Position numbers and translations under genes: made by a program. This document shows positions 43,531 to 52,578 of a DNA stretch of 64,000 nucleotides, one piece after another (position 1 is the first letter of the stretch; each line of letters starts with the position of its first letter). The notes below the pieces were generated by a model that searched no databases, was not told where the DNA came from, and worked only from the letters and a program-made list of their open reading frames with translations. Location of the stretch: the NCBI RefSeq assembly GCF_030063245.1, contig NZ_JASISR010000002.1, positions 1 through 64,000 of the forward strand. The letters are read 5' to 3'. Source of the stretch: Paenarthrobacter sp. PH39-S1 (GTDB lineage Bacteria; Actinomycetota; Actinomycetes; Actinomycetales; Micrococcaceae).

Positions 43531-44961
43531 GTGACTAGCGTAGAAAACACCCGAATCGACCTTTCCAGCTCCTTCAAGGCCTACGACGTGCGCGGGATTG
43601 TCGGCGAAACAATCACGGCGGATATCGTCGAGGCGGTCGGCGCCGCCTTCGTGGATGTTCTGGAACTCGGCGGGCAGACGGTGCTGGTGGGCGGCGATAT
43701 GCGCCCCTCCTCCCCCGAGTTCTGCGCCGCGTTCGCCCGGGGCGCTACAACCCGCGGCGCCGACGTGAAGCTGCTGAACCTGATCTCCACGGATGAGCTG
43801 TACTTCGCCTGCGGTTCGCTCCAGGCCGCCGGTGCAATGTTCACGGCCAGCCACAATCCCGCTGAATACAACGGAATCAAAATGGCCAAAGCGGGCGCCA
43901 TCCCGGTTTCCTCCGAGACCGGGCTGGTGGAGATCCAGCATCTGAGTGAAAAATATCTTGCCGAGGGCATCCCTGGCGCCGGTTCCACCGGCAGCATCAG
44001 CGAGCAGGATGTTCTCCGGGAATACGCGGAGTATCTGCGGAGCCTCGTTGATTTGAGCGGATCCCGGCCGCTGAAGATCGTCGTCGACGCCGGTAACGGA
44101 ATGGCCGGCATGACCACCCCAGCCGTGCTCGGTAGCCAGTTGCTCCCCGCGCTGCCGTTTGAAATCGTCCCGCTGTACTTCGAGCTGGACGGGTCCTTCC
44201 CCAATCACCCGGCCAACCCGCTCGAGCCGGCCAACCTGCGCGACCTGCAGGCCGCCGTCGTCGCCCACGGCGCGAACATTGGTCTGGCGTTCGACGGCGA
44301 CGCCGACCGCTGCTTTGTGATCGACGAAAAGGGCACCCCCGTTTCGCCGTCCGCCGTGACTGCACTGGTGGCCCGCCGCGAGATCGCCCGCGCCAAGGCC
44401 GGGTCCGCCACCCGCGCTCCCGAACTGACACCGGTCATCATTCACAACCTGATCACCTCCCGCGCCGTTCCGGAACTCGTCACGGCCGACGGTGGCCGTC
44501 CGGTCCGCACCAGGGTGGGGCACTCCTTCATCAAGGCCGTCATGGCGCAGGAAGCCGCGGTTTTTGGCGGCGAGCACTCCGCGCACTATTACTTCCGCGA
44601 CTTCTTTAACGCCGACACCGGCATGCTGGCCGCCATGCACGTGCTGGCCGCCCTCGGCGAGCAGGACGGTCCGCTCTCCGAGCTCGGTCGCGAATATGAA
44701 CCTTACGTCTCCTCCGGGGAAATCAACTCCAGGCTGGCCGACGTTCCCGCCGCGGTGGCCCGCGTCCGCGCCGCCTATGAGCGCGACGGCGTGACACTGG
44801 ACGAGCTGGACGGGCTGACCTTCACGGCGGACAACGGAGAGTGGTGGTTTAATCTGCGGGCCTCCAACACCGAACCGTACCTGCGGCTCAATGCCGAGGC
44901 CATCGATGCTGCGACCATGATCTCCACGCGCGACGACGTTCTGGCCTTGGTGCGCCAGTAA
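43531..44961 (+). CDS. manB: Phosphomannomutase/phosphoglucomutase
   Basis: I choose GTG 43531, where the family begins (VTSVENTRIDLSSSFKAYDVRG); TACGCT lies six bases upstream, suggesting a leaderless transcript. The 476-residue enzyme has the phosphoserine loop MFTASHNPAEYNG, the Mg site GLAFDGDADRCF and the sugar-binding GEHSAHYYFRDFF. It interconverts mannose-6-P and mannose-1-P (or glucose phosphates) for glycan and cell wall precursors. The next gene overlaps its stop. Confidence 0.93.
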   Translation: MTSVENTRIDLSSSFKAYDVRGIVGETITADIVEAVGAAFVDVLELGGQTVLVGGDMRPSSPEFCAAFARGATTRGADVKLLNLISTDELYFACGSLQAAGAMFTASHNPAEYNGIKMAKAGAIPVSSETGLVEIQHLSEKYLAEGIPGAGSTGSISEQDVLREYAEYLRSLVDLSGSRPLKIVVDAGNGMAGMTTPAVLGSQLLPALPFEIVPLYFELDGSFPNHPANPLEPANLRDLQAAVVAHGANIGLAFDGDADRCFVIDEKGTPVSPSAVTALVARREIARAKAGSATRAPELTPVIIHNLITSRAVPELVTADGGRPVRTRVGHSFIKAVMAQEAAVFGGEHSAHYYFRDFFNADTGMLAAMHVLAALGEQDGPLSELGREYEPYVSSGEINSRLADVPAAVARVRAAYERDGVTLDELDGLTFTADNGEWWFNLRASNTEPYLRLNAEAIDAATMISTRDDVLALVRQ

Positions 44962-45545
44962 TGACCGCGGAAGACACTGACGGCGTACAGGGCGCCACCC
45001 TTATAGCGGGGCTCGACCAAGCGCTGCCCGACCAAACTGCACCCGACCAAACGCCGCACGACGACGCCGATAGGGGCGACCTGAACAAACTGCTGGGGAC
45101 CGCTCTCGGCATCGCCCAAGAGCAGCTTGAGGCACACGGCGCGTTCCTGCCGGTTGCGCTGGCCGTGGGCGACGACGGCGGGATCCGTATGCTGACCGTC
45201 TCCCCTGCCGGCGCGGAGAGCGGGCCGCACGCCGACGGTCCGGAATCCGCCAGTCCCGAAGCCGACAGTCCCGAAGCCGCCAGTCCCGAAGCCGACGGCG
45301 GGTTGGACGCCGACGCGATGATCGCGGACCTGTATGAGGTGCTGCGCCAGCAGAAGGACGTGCACCGGGCCGCCGCCATGGTCTGTGATATCCATCTGCC
45401 GGACGAGGGTACCGATGCAATCCATGTGGTGACCGAGCACCGCAGCGGCGTCTGCGTTGCCGCGGTGCAGGCCTACACGCGGACACCCGGATGGAACTTC
45501 AGCGAGCCGGTCTGGGAAGCGGAAGAGCCACAAATCTGGATCTAG
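44961..45545 (+). CDS. Hypothetical protein coupled to manB
   Basis: The 194-residue acidic protein starts with an ATG that shares one base with the manB TAA, so it is co-translated. It has no motif I recognise. The N-terminal half contains LNKLLGTALGIAQEQLEAHGAFLPVALAVGDDGGIRMLT, then a repeated spacer of SPEAA/SPEAD units, then a conserved-looking region ending in TPGWNFSEPVWEAEEPQIWI. No signal peptide or membrane helix is seen. Its link to mannose phosphate metabolism is positional only. Confidence 0.8.
   Translation: MTAEDTDGVQGATLIAGLDQALPDQTAPDQTPHDDADRGDLNKLLGTALGIAQEQLEAHGAFLPVALAVGDDGGIRMLTVSPAGAESGPHADGPESASPEADSPEAASPEADGGLDADAMIADLYEVLRQQKDVHRAAAMVCDIHLPDEGTDAIHVVTEHRSGVCVAAVQAYTRTPGWNFSEPVWEAEEPQIWI
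45249..45293 (+). repeat. In-frame 15-bp repeat, three copies
   Basis: GCCAGTCCCGAAGCC-type units at 45249, 45264 and 45279 encode the SPEA pentapeptides of the hypothetical protein. Confidence 0.88.
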
Positions 45546-45582
45546 CACTTCTCCCCTTTAATCGACGACTTTAATCGACGAC

Positions 45583-45625
45583 GCAGTCGGCGCCCATGTT
45601 GTTCAAAAACATGGGCGCCGACTGC
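45583..45625. terminator. Bidirectional terminator hairpin
   Basis: GCAGTCGGCGCCCATGTT pairs perfectly over 18 bp with AACATGGGCGCCGACTGC around a 7-nt loop. It lies between two convergent genes. A duplicated CTTTAATCGACGA precedes it. There is no long T-run. Confidence 0.75.
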
Positions 45626-45694
45626 ATCATCCATAACAAGGTCATTATCAGCCACGGGGTCCGGGGCCGGGACAGGCCCCGTCAACCGGCGGGG

Positions 45695-46861
45695 TCAGGC
45701 GGTAGCGAGCCAGAGATCGGGGCCGAAGACCTCGTAGTGGATGCGCTCGGCGGGGATGCCCGTGGCCAGTGCCTGCGAGCGGATGCTCTTCATGAACGGC
45801 AATGGTCCGCACAGGTAAACGGAGGCATCCTGCGGAATATCCAGTCCCTCCAGGGTCATGAACCCCTTGTTGTATCCTTCCTCCGGACGCTCAAGCCAGA
45901 GCTGTAGCTCCGCCGAGTCCAGCTTCTCCACATCCGCGCTCATCTGCTTCTGCAGTGCCCAGTTCTCCAGCCCCTGGTCCGCGTGCAGCACCAGCACATC
46001 GCGGTCGGAGCCGCTGTCCACCAGCGAACGCAGAATTGACGCCGTGGGCGTGCAGCCGATTCCGGCCGAAGCCAGCACCAGCGGGTGGTCGCCGTCGCCG
46101 AGGGTGACGTCGCCGTAGGGGTTGGAAAGCTCCAGCACGTCCCCGACCTTGACGGTGTTGTGCAGCACCGGCGACACTTCACCGTCCACGTCGATCTTGG
46201 TGGTGAAAACGCGCCGCGCCGCGTGCGTATCGGAGTGCAGGGAGTACTGCCGGACCTGGTGGATACCGTCGGGCATGGGCACCTTGATGGTGATGAACTG
46301 GCCCGGCCGGGAGGGGCTGACGGGTGTATCGTCGGCCGGCTCGAAGGTGAACGTCATGGAGCCGATGCCGGCGACCTCCTTGCTGACCAGAACCCACGGG
46401 CAAAAGGGCTTGTCATTGGCGGCCTGAGCGTACAGCCCTTTTTCGATCTTGATCAGCGCGTGCGCCATCAGCCAGTAGACCTCGCTCCAGGCACCGGCGA
46501 TCTCGTCGGTGATCACGTCGGACAGCTCCTCAGCGATGGCTTCAAAGAGGTACTTGTAAACGATCGGGTACTGCTCCTCCACGATGCCCAACGAAGCGTG
46601 CTTGTGGGCAATGCGGGAGAGCACGGCCTCCGGGACGGAATCCGGATGGGCCACCAGGTGCGAGGCGAAAGCGACGATGCTGCCCGCGAGCGCCTGCTGC
46701 TGTATGCCGCTGGCCTGGTTGGAGCGGCTGAACAGACCGTCGAGGAGTTCCGGGTGGGCCGCGAACATTCTGGCGTAGAAATTCGGAGTGATCCTGGGCA
46801 GACGTTCCGCTACCAGCGGCATGGTGGCTTCTACGATGGGACGGGCCTGATCCGAAAGCAT
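45695..46861 (-). CDS. hmp: Flavohemoglobin, nitric oxide dioxygenase
   Basis: From ATG 46859-46861, behind AAGGAGA, the product is 388 residues. The N-terminal globin has Tyr29 (NFYARMF), the distal Gln region and proximal His88 (AHKHASLGI). The FAD domain has RQYSLHS and the NAD domain GIGCTPTASILRS, VYLCGPLPFM and the end HYEVFGPDLW. It oxidises nitric oxide to nitrate with O2 and NAD(P)H. Two palindromes upstream and the adjacent NsrR-like gene indicate control by nitric oxide. The nearby nitrate reductase can be a source of that stress. Confidence 0.96.
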   Translation of the reverse strand: MLSDQARPIVEATMPLVAERLPRITPNFYARMFAAHPELLDGLFSRSNQASGIQQQALAGSIVAFASHLVAHPDSVPEAVLSRIAHKHASLGIVEEQYPIVYKYLFEAIAEELSDVITDEIAGAWSEVYWLMAHALIKIEKGLYAQAANDKPFCPWVLVSKEVAGIGSMTFTFEPADDTPVSPSRPGQFITIKVPMPDGIHQVRQYSLHSDTHAARRVFTTKIDVDGEVSPVLHNTVKVGDVLELSNPYGDVTLGDGDHPLVLASAGIGCTPTASILRSLVDSGSDRDVLVLHADQGLENWALQKQMSADVEKLDSAELQLWLERPEEGYNKGFMTLEGLDIPQDASVYLCGPLPFMKSIRSQALATGIPAERIHYEVFGPDLWLATA

Positions 46862-46902
46862 TGGTTTCTCCTTGGTACTGGTGATTACCGACAAGACCAA
46901 AC

Positions 46903-46919
46903 TAGCATTTGAAATGCTA
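46903..46919. promoter_or_regulatory. NsrR-type operator upstream of hmp
   Basis: TAGCATTT-G-AAATGCTA is a perfect 8+1+8 palindrome 41 bp before hmp. It resembles the NsrR half-site GATGCATTT known from enterobacteria. Confidence 0.72.
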
Positions 46920-46930
46920 CATTTCGGACG

Positions 46931-46951
46931 TTTTCTACGATTCGTAGAAAA
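46931..46951. promoter_or_regulatory. Second palindrome upstream of hmp
   Basis: TTTTCTACG-ATT-CGTAGAAAA is a perfect 9+3+9 repeat, 11 bp upstream of the NsrR-type site. It could bind a second regulator or be a hairpin ending nsrR. Confidence 0.6.
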
Positions 46952-46989
46952 AAGTTTTGCCGATCGCAGAGATACCCCGGAATTGAGGG

Positions 46990-47484
46990 TCAGGAACGGA
47001 ACACTGTGTCCAAGGCCACAAAGACGCGGCCGCTTTGGCGGTTCTCCGCGAGGGACGCGATGACGACGTCGTCGAGCTCGGCATAGAAGGCCTCCCGGGC
47101 GCGCGCAAGGGCACCGCGGAGTCCGCAGCCGTCGCTCAGTGGACAGTCCCCGCTCGCGGTGTGGCAATCAGCCACGTCGGGCCGGACATCCAGCCTCCGC
47201 AGCAGCCAGCCCACGGTCGCGCTCCGGCCGCGGCTGCTGATGACGGCGCCCCCACCTCGTCCACGGGTGACGTCCACCAGACCCAGTTCGCGAAGCCGGA
47301 TCACCGCCTTGCTGACGTGGTTGTAGGGGATGCCGACACTGTCGGCAATCTGCTGTGAGGTCAGCAGGGCACTTCCCTTCACGGCGCTACCCTGCGGGGA
47401 GGTGACCTGCGGGGAGGCGTACTCAGGGGCCGCCAACAGCATGACGACGCGCAGGCACAAATCCGAAAAAGCGTTTATTCGCAC
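46990..47484 (-). CDS. nsrR: Rrf2-family regulator, NsrR-like
   Basis: The 164-residue protein has an N-terminal winged helix (MRINAFSDLCLRVVMLLAA, QQIADSVGIPYNHVSKAVIRLRELGLV) and three cysteines, 107, 114 and 120, in CHTASGDCPLSDGC that can hold an [Fe-S] cluster. NsrR loses DNA binding when the cluster reacts with nitric oxide. Residues about 20-38 contain an insert from a 15-bp duplication (47391-47420). It lies directly upstream of hmp on the same strand. Confidence 0.88.
   Translation of the reverse strand: MRINAFSDLCLRVVMLLAAPEYASPQVTSPQGSAVKGSALLTSQQIADSVGIPYNHVSKAVIRLRELGLVDVTRGRGGGAVISSRGRSATVGWLLRRLDVRPDVADCHTASGDCPLSDGCGLRGALARAREAFYAELDDVVIASLAENRQSGRVFVALDTVFRS
47391..47420. 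repeat. 15-bp duplication inside nsrR
   Basis: CCTGCGGGGAGGTGA is followed by CCTGCGGGGAGGCGT, adding five codons to the N-terminal region of the regulator. Confidence 0.85.
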
Positions 47485-47507
47485 CCATCAACAGTATCCG
47501 GAACAGA

Positions 47508-47545
47508 AAAACCGACCCGCCGAATCCAATCGGCGGGTCGGTTTC
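47508..47545 (-). terminator. Terminator of PEP carboxykinase gene
   Basis: AACCGACCCGCCGA and TCGGCGGGTCGGTT form a perfect 14-bp stem with a 6-nt loop, followed on the minus strand by TTTTC. It sits 13 bp after the stop codon. Confidence 0.88.
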
Positions 47546-47557
47546 ACCACGGGAATG

Positions 47558-49384
47558 TCAGCCCAGTCTGGACTTCAGGCCTTCCAGCTCCGCAGCCAAC
47601 TCGTCCGGGAGGGAATCGCCGAACCGGCTGTACCACTGCTGGATGCTCTCGGCCTCGGTGGCCCACTCCGCCGGGTCTACCCGGACGGCCGCGGCCACAT
47701 CTTCGGCACTCAGATCCAGACCGCTCACATCCAGGGAACCAGGGGCGGGGACATAGCCGATGGGGGTTTCCACCGCTTCGGCCGTCCCTTCGAGGCGTTC
47801 GATGGCCCATTTCAGCACTCGGGCATTGTCCCCGAAGCCTGGCCATGCGAAGGAACCGTCTGCCTTCCGCCGGAACCAGTTGACCAGGAAAATCTGCGGC
47901 AGCTTGTCCTGATTTCCCGTCTTGCTCAGTTCCAGCCAGTGCTTGAGGTAGTCGCCGGCGTCGTAGCCAATGAACGGCAGCATGGCCATCGGATCCCGCC
48001 GCACCACGCCCACCTGGCCGGCGGCGGCCGCCGTCGTTTCCGAGGACAACGTAGAACCCATAAAAATGCCATTAGTCCAGTCGCGGGCCTGCGTGACGAG
48101 CGGAATGGTGGTCTTGCGCCGGCCGCCGAACAGAATTGCGGAGATCGGCACCCCGTTGGGCTCATCGTATTCCGGTGCCAGCATGTCGACCTGATGGATC
48201 GGCGTACAGAAACGCGAGTTCGGATGCGCGGCGGTAGTGCCGGAATCCGGAGTCCAGGAATCCCCGCGCCAGTCGGTCAGGTGCGCCGGAGTCTCCTCGG
48301 TCATGCCCTCCCACCAGACGCCGCCGTCGTCCGTGAGTGCAACGTTCGTGAAGATGGAATTGCCCTTGGCAATGGCCCGCATCGCATTGGGGTTGGTGCT
48401 CCAACCCGTGCCCGGTGCGACGCCGAAGAGTCCATCCTCGGGATTAACCGCGCGCAACTGGCCGGCCTTACCGAAGCGCAGCCAGGTGATGTCATCCCCC
48501 AGCGTCTCCACCTTCCAGCCCTTGATGGTGGGATCCAGCAGCGCCAGGTTCGTCTTGCCGCATGCGGATGGGAAAGCCGCTGTGATGTAGTAGGTCTTTT
48601 GCTCCGGGGAAGTCAGCTTAAGGATCAGCATGTGCTCGGCCAGCCAACCTTCGTCGCGGGCCATCACGGAGGCGATCCGCAGGGCATAGCACTTTTTACC
48701 CAGCAGGGCATTTCCGCCGTAACCGGAGCCATAAGACCAGATGGCGCGCTCTTCCGGGAAGTGCACAATCCACTTCTCCTCATTGCATGGCCAGGCGACA
48801 TCCGGCTGGCCATCGAGCAGTGGTGCTCCCACGGTGTGCAGCGCCGGTACGAAGAAAGCATCCAGTTCCTCCAGTTTACGGAGCACGGGAGTTCCGATGC
48901 GCGCCATGATCCGCATCGAGGCCACTACATAGGCGCTGTCCGTAATCTCCACGCCGAACTTGGGGTCATCGGCTTCCAAGTGCCCCATTACGAACGGAAT
49001 GACGTACATCGTCCGCCCGTGCATCGAGCCGGCGAAGAGGCCGCGCAGCTTCTCCTTCATCTGCTCCGGTTCCATCCAATTGTTGGTGAAACCGGCGTCG
49101 TGCTCGTTTTTGGAACAAATGTAGGTCTGTTCTTCAACCCGGGCCACGTCTTTGGGGTCGGAGAAGCCGGCAAACGAATTCGGGAACTTCTCCGGATTCA
49201 GCCGGACAAGGGTGCCCGCCTCGACCATTTCATCCGTGAGGCGTACGTATTCGCCCGCCGAGCCGTCTACCCAATGGATTTTATCCGGCTGGGTGAGCGC
49301 GGCAACCTCTGCCACCCAATCAAGCAGGCGCTGATTCGTAGTCGGAGCCTGATCGACAGACTGCTGCAGTGGCGTAACGCTCAT
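47558..49384 (-). CDS. pckG: Phosphoenolpyruvate carboxykinase (GTP)
   Basis: I choose ATG 49382-49384 (MSVTPLQQ), giving 608 residues, behind GAAGGGAAAAG. GTP-type motifs include the kinase loop [13 protein letters not shown] with the reactive Cys, [21 protein letters not shown], and the nucleotide pocket FLVNWFRR. It converts oxaloacetate and GTP to PEP and CO2, the first step of gluconeogenesis. It is a single gene with its own terminator; a CRP-like site lies about 150 bp upstream. Confidence 0.97.
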   Translation of the reverse strand: MSVTPLQQSVDQAPTTNQRLLDWVAEVAALTQPDKIHWVDGSAGEYVRLTDEMVEAGTLVRLNPEKFPNSFAGFSDPKDVARVEEQTYICSKNEHDAGFTNNWMEPEQMKEKLRGLFAGSMHGRTMYVIPFVMGHLEADDPKFGVEITDSAYVVASMRIMARIGTPVLRKLEELDAFFVPALHTVGAPLLDGQPDVAWPCNEEKWIVHFPEERAIWSYGSGYGGNALLGKKCYALRIASVMARDEGWLAEHMLILKLTSPEQKTYYITAAFPSACGKTNLALLDPTIKGWKVETLGDDITWLRFGKAGQLRAVNPEDGLFGVAPGTGWSTNPNAMRAIAKGNSIFTNVALTDDGGVWWEGMTEETPAHLTDWRGDSWTPDSGTTAAHPNSRFCTPIHQVDMLAPEYDEPNGVPISAILFGGRRKTTIPLVTQARDWTNGIFMGSTLSSETTAAAAGQVGVVRRDPMAMLPFIGYDAGDYLKHWLELSKTGNQDKLPQIFLVNWFRRKADGSFAWPGFGDNARVLKWAIERLEGTAEAVETPIGYVPAPGSLDVSGLDLSAEDVAAAVRVDPAEWATEAESIQQWYSRFGDSLPDELAAELEGLKSRLG

Positions 49385-49535
49385 GACTTTTCCCTTCATC
49401 GGGGTCGGCGGTGTGTGATAAATGCTAGGGGCTCGACCACGGCTATTCCCGGGACCGGAGGTAGGATCTCCTTTCCCCGACGTGAGAAAATATCCCTACA
49501 TTCCGGGGATTTCTCCTCGGAACGGACATTATTTG

Positions 49536-49563
49536 TGTGAGACGAATCACGTAGACCGGTCTA
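49536..49563. promoter_or_regulatory. CRP/GlxR-like site and adjacent palindrome
   Basis: TGTGA-N6-TCACG (49536-49551 with flank) differs by one base from the CRP/GlxR consensus TGTGA-N6-TCACA. The perfect palindrome TAGACCGGTCTA follows at 49552-49563. The nearest genes are pckG, on the minus strand, and tRNA-Arg. Carbon-source control of pckG is a reasonable inference. Confidence 0.55.
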
Positions 49564-49649
49564 GTAAGAGGAAACACGACGTCGCCGGTTTGTGACTGGG
49601 CCGTGTTCACGCTAAAGTTGCATACGGCTTGAGGGCCGGTTTGAAGAAT

Positions 49650-49722
49650 GCGTGCGTAGCTCAACGGATAGAGCATCTGACTACGGATCAGAAGGTTGGG
49701 GGTTCGAATCCCTTCGCGCGCA
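49650..49722 (+). tRNA. tRNA-Arg (ACG)
   Basis: Acceptor arms GCGTGCG and CGCGCGC pair with one G-U. The anticodon loop CTACGGA gives ACG. The T loop TTCGAAT is present and CCA is encoded at 49723-49725. Confidence 0.96.
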
Positions 49723-49725
49723 CCA

Positions 49726-49773
49726 AAAAAAGAGCCCCTGACCCGCGGAAACGCTGGTCAGGGGCTCTTTTTA
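49726..49773. terminator. Bidirectional terminator after tRNA-Arg
   Basis: AAAAAGAGCCCCTGACC pairs with GGTCAGGGGCTCTTTTT, giving A and T runs on both sides. It serves the tRNA and the convergent gntR-family gene. Confidence 0.9.
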
Positions 49774-49808
49774 ACGGGCCTAAAAGCTGCCAACGTCCAC
49801 CGCAGCCG

Positions 49809-50537
49809 TCAGACCGCGACAACCTCGGCAATTCGGTTCCGGATCCCGTCAAAGTGACGGTTCAGCAGTTCCGAGGACAGCGTCTTGTCCTTCAGCGCCA
49901 CGGCATTGTAAATACTCCGGTGCACGGCAGCTATGGCGGTGAGATCGCCCGTCTCAGCGCCGATTTCAACATGGATCTTCCGGTATACCTTCCAGAAAAC
50001 GTCCATCAGGCTGGTGAGCAGGTCATTGGCCAGCGGCTCAAAAAGCAGCGAGTGGAATTGCGCATCGGCTTCGGTGAAGCTCTCCCCCCGCGCCGCGAGC
50101 TGCTCCATCCGTGCTACGGCTGCTTCGATGCGGGCAAGCTGCTCCGCGGTCATCACGTCAATGGAGCTTCCGATCAGCCCGGATTCCAGGGCCTGGCGGA
50201 CATCCACAAGCTGCAGTGCCTCGAGTCCCTCGTGCCGCAACGAGAGCCGGCCACGGAAAGTCAGACCGTCGGCCAGCGCCTCGAAGTTGCTGGGCGCGAC
50301 AAACATGCCAAAGCCATGGCGGATTTCCAGCACGCCCAGGGCCTGCAGCACCTTCAGTGACTCTCGCAGCGTATTGCGGCCTACGCCCAGCGCCAAGGAG
50401 AGTTCACTTTCGGTCGGCAGCGGATCGCCGGCCTCCAGCTCCCGGTCCAAAATAAGCTCCATTATGTCCGCCTGCAGGGCGCGCAAGCGTGTCTGCGCGC
50501 TGAATCGTGCCTGCGGTACGACTGCCGATGTCGCCAA
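49809..50537 (-). CDS. GntR/FCD-family regulator of the sialic acid locus
   Basis: The 242-residue protein starts at TTG 50535-50537 behind AAGGAG. Residues about 15-80 are the GntR winged helix (DPLPTESELSLALGVGRNTLRESLKVLQALGVLEIRHGFG). The rest is the FCD effector domain, with DVRQALESGLIG and metal-ligand-type histidines in DAQFHSLLF and NRHFDGIRNR. It is divergent from the transporter operon, and related palindromes lie in the gap, so it is probably a NanR-like repressor released by a sialic acid catabolite. Confidence 0.87.
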   Translation of the reverse strand: MATSAVVPQARFSAQTRLRALQADIMELILDRELEAGDPLPTESELSLALGVGRNTLRESLKVLQALGVLEIRHGFGMFVAPSNFEALADGLTFRGRLSLRHEGLEALQLVDVRQALESGLIGSSIDVMTAEQLARIEAAVARMEQLAARGESFTEADAQFHSLLFEPLANDLLTSLMDVFWKVYRKIHVEIGAETGDLTAIAAVHRSIYNAVALKDKTLSSELLNRHFDGIRNRIAEVVAV

Positions 50538-50614
50538 TCTGACTCCTTAGGAAATGGTGCGAACATAGATGACCGCCGCTGGCGCCACGAATCAAGTGAT
50601 CTGCAACATATGAT

Positions 50615-50628
50615 ATCGGATGTCCGAT
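50615..50628. promoter_or_regulatory. GntR-family operator 2
   Basis: ATCGGA-TG-TCCGAT shares the half-site ATATCGGAYGT with operator 1 and lies 78 bp upstream of the regulator gene. Confidence 0.6.
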
Positions 50629-50745
50629 GTCGGGATGAAACGAGCCCGCAGGGACCAGCCCGAAGAGCAGGGACAATGCGGTGCCCGGGCACCTGGGCAC
50701 GCACCGTAATAAACTTGTGACCTGCCATCCGCTTGACCTGAGGCT

Positions 50746-50773
50746 GTGACCTCTCTTACAGTTTTACTATAAG
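50746..50773 (+). promoter_or_regulatory. Promoter of the sialic acid transport operon
   Basis: GTGACC at 50746-50751 and TATAAG at 50768-50773 are spaced by 16 nt. The start point would fall inside operator 1. Confidence 0.55.
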
Positions 50774-50774
50774 C

Positions 50775-50795
50775 ATCGGACGTCCTACGTCCGAT
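50775..50795. promoter_or_regulatory. GntR-family operator 1
   Basis: ATCGGACGT-CCT-ACGTCCGAT is a perfect 9+3+9 palindrome covering the predicted transcription start, 27 bp before the binding-protein gene. The position suits a repressor. Confidence 0.8.
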
Positions 50796-50822
50796 ATCTA
50801 ACTTTCGAAACGGTGAGCCCAT

Positions 50823-52451
50823 ATGAGTAGCACTTTTGAGAAACTGCCTTTGGTAAAGGATGCGTCGCGTCGCAACTTCCTAAAGCTGGCAGGCGTCCTC
50901 GGCACCGCAACAGCGTTCGCCGGCACGCTGGCCGCGTGTGGCAGCTCGTCGACAACGACGACGTCCGCGGCCGCCAATACCGCGGCGGTTAACAAGGACC
51001 TGACGATCGAGGCCGGCATCTCGTACTCACTGTCCACCGGATTCGACCCAATGTCCTCCTCGGGAGCGACTCCGCTGGCTGCAAACCTGCACATCTTCGA
51101 GGGCCTCGTTGAGCTCCACCCCGCCACCCGGGAACCGTATAACGCACTGGCCGCCGCAGACCCGAAGAAGATTGACGACACCACCTACCAGGTGACGCTG
51201 CGCGATGGCGCGCTGTTCCATGACGGCACGCCCGTCACCACCGAAGACGTTGTGTACTCCTTCACCCGGGTCCTGGATCCGGCCAGCAAGGCCCTCTTCG
51301 CGCAGTTCATTCCCTTCATCCAGTCCGTCACAGCAGTCGACGCCAAGACCGTTGAGTTCAAGCTGTCCAGTCCGTTCGCCGGCTTTGGCCCGCGCATCTC
51401 CGTGGTGAAGGTGGTCCCGAAGGCACTCGCTTCCGCCGACCAGAAGGCCTTCGACGCCAAGCCCATCGGCACCGGCCCCTACAAGTTCGTCTCCGCCGCC
51501 AAGGACGACAAGATCGTCTTTGAGCGCAATGACGCCTACAACGGTCCGAAGCCGGCGCTGGCCAAGGGCATGACCTGGTTCCTGCTCTCCGACGCATCCG
51601 CCCGTGTGACCGCCGTCCAGTCCGGCCGGGTGCAGGCCATCGAAGACGTCCCGTACCTGGACGTCGACGGCCTGAAGTCCAAGGTCCAGGTCGAGTCCGT
51701 GCAGTCCTTCGGGCTGCTGTTCCTGATGTTCAACTGCTCCAAGGCTCCGTACAACAAGAAGGAAGTCCGCCAGGCGCTGCATTACGCGTTGGACAAGGAC
51801 GCCATCATCAAGACGGCGCTGCTGGGGAACGCAACGGCGGCCACATCCTACTTCCAGCCCACGCACCCCGATTACCAGAAGGCCGCCACGGTCTACGGCT
51901 TCGATGCGGACAAGGCAAAGAAGATGCTCTCCGATGCCGGGGTCAGCAATCTGTCCCTGACGCTCACCACCACGGACACCGCCTGGGTCAAGGACGTCAG
52001 CCCGCTGATCAAGAAGAACTGGGATGCCATCGGCGTCAGCACAACCCTGGAAGCGCTGGCCTCCTCGGCCGTCTATGCACCCGACAAGGTTGGCGGTCTG
52101 AAGTACGACGTCGTCGCCGCCCCCGGCGACCCGTCCGTCTTCGGCAACGACGCGGATATCCTGCTGAGCTGGTTCTACCGGGGCGATGTCTGGGCCAAGA
52201 ACCGCTTCGGCTGGGCCGACCAGCCGGCATACGCCACGGTTCAGACCAAGATGAACCAGGCCACGCAGGCCACCGGGGACGCCGCCAAGAAGCTGTACAA
52301 GGAAATCATTGACATCGTTGCCGACGAAGCCCCGCTCTACCCGATCTTCCACCGCAAGCTCCCCACCGCCTGGGACAGCAAGAAGCTCTCGGGCTTCGCG
52401 CCGCTCCCGACCACGGGCCTGAGCTTTATCGGCGTCGGCAGGACGGCTTAG
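50823..52451 (+). CDS. ABC transporter substrate-binding lipoprotein (peptide-type, probable sialic acid)
   Basis: This 542-residue SBP_bac_5 protein has a Tat-type signal ([13 protein letters not shown], residues about 15-27) and a lipobox (TLAAC, Cys about 40), so it is an exported lipoprotein. Family features are [19 protein letters not shown] and [20 protein letters not shown]. Peptide-type importers of this kind carry sialic acid in Corynebacterium glutamicum (SiaEFGI) and Haemophilus ducreyi (SatABCD). The same gene order and the nan genes downstream support that substrate here. Confidence 0.88.
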   Translation: MSSTFEKLPLVKDASRRNFLKLAGVLGTATAFAGTLAACGSSSTTTTSAAANTAAVNKDLTIEAGISYSLSTGFDPMSSSGATPLAANLHIFEGLVELHPATREPYNALAAADPKKIDDTTYQVTLRDGALFHDGTPVTTEDVVYSFTRVLDPASKALFAQFIPFIQSVTAVDAKTVEFKLSSPFAGFGPRISVVKVVPKALASADQKAFDAKPIGTGPYKFVSAAKDDKIVFERNDAYNGPKPALAKGMTWFLLSDASARVTAVQSGRVQAIEDVPYLDVDGLKSKVQVESVQSFGLLFLMFNCSKAPYNKKEVRQALHYALDKDAIIKTALLGNATAATSYFQPTHPDYQKAATVYGFDADKAKKMLSDAGVSNLSLTLTTTDTAWVKDVSPLIKKNWDAIGVSTTLEALASSAVYAPDKVGGLKYDVVAAPGDPSVFGNDADILLSWFYRGDVWAKNRFGWADQPAYATVQTKMNQATQATGDAAKKLYKEIIDIVADEAPLYPIFHRKLPTAWDSKKLSGFAPLPTTGLSFIGVGRTA

Positions 52452-52470
52452 CTTCCACCCGCAGAGCACA

Positions 52471-52513
52471 GACCAGAGGGGCTGTGGCCCCCGGGCTATG
52501 GCCCCTCTGGTCT
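52471..52513 (+). promoter_or_regulatory. Intercistronic hairpin after the binding-protein gene
   Basis: AGACCAGAGGGGC pairs with GCCCCTCTGGTCT (13 bp) around a 17-nt loop that is itself GC-rich. Such hairpins often stabilise binding-protein mRNA or lower transcription of the permease genes. Confidence 0.75.
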
Positions 52514-52578
52514 CAGAACGTCTCAATCCACGACGCAGCACCCACTGCGGATAAACCAATAAAAACCGGAGAAACAAA

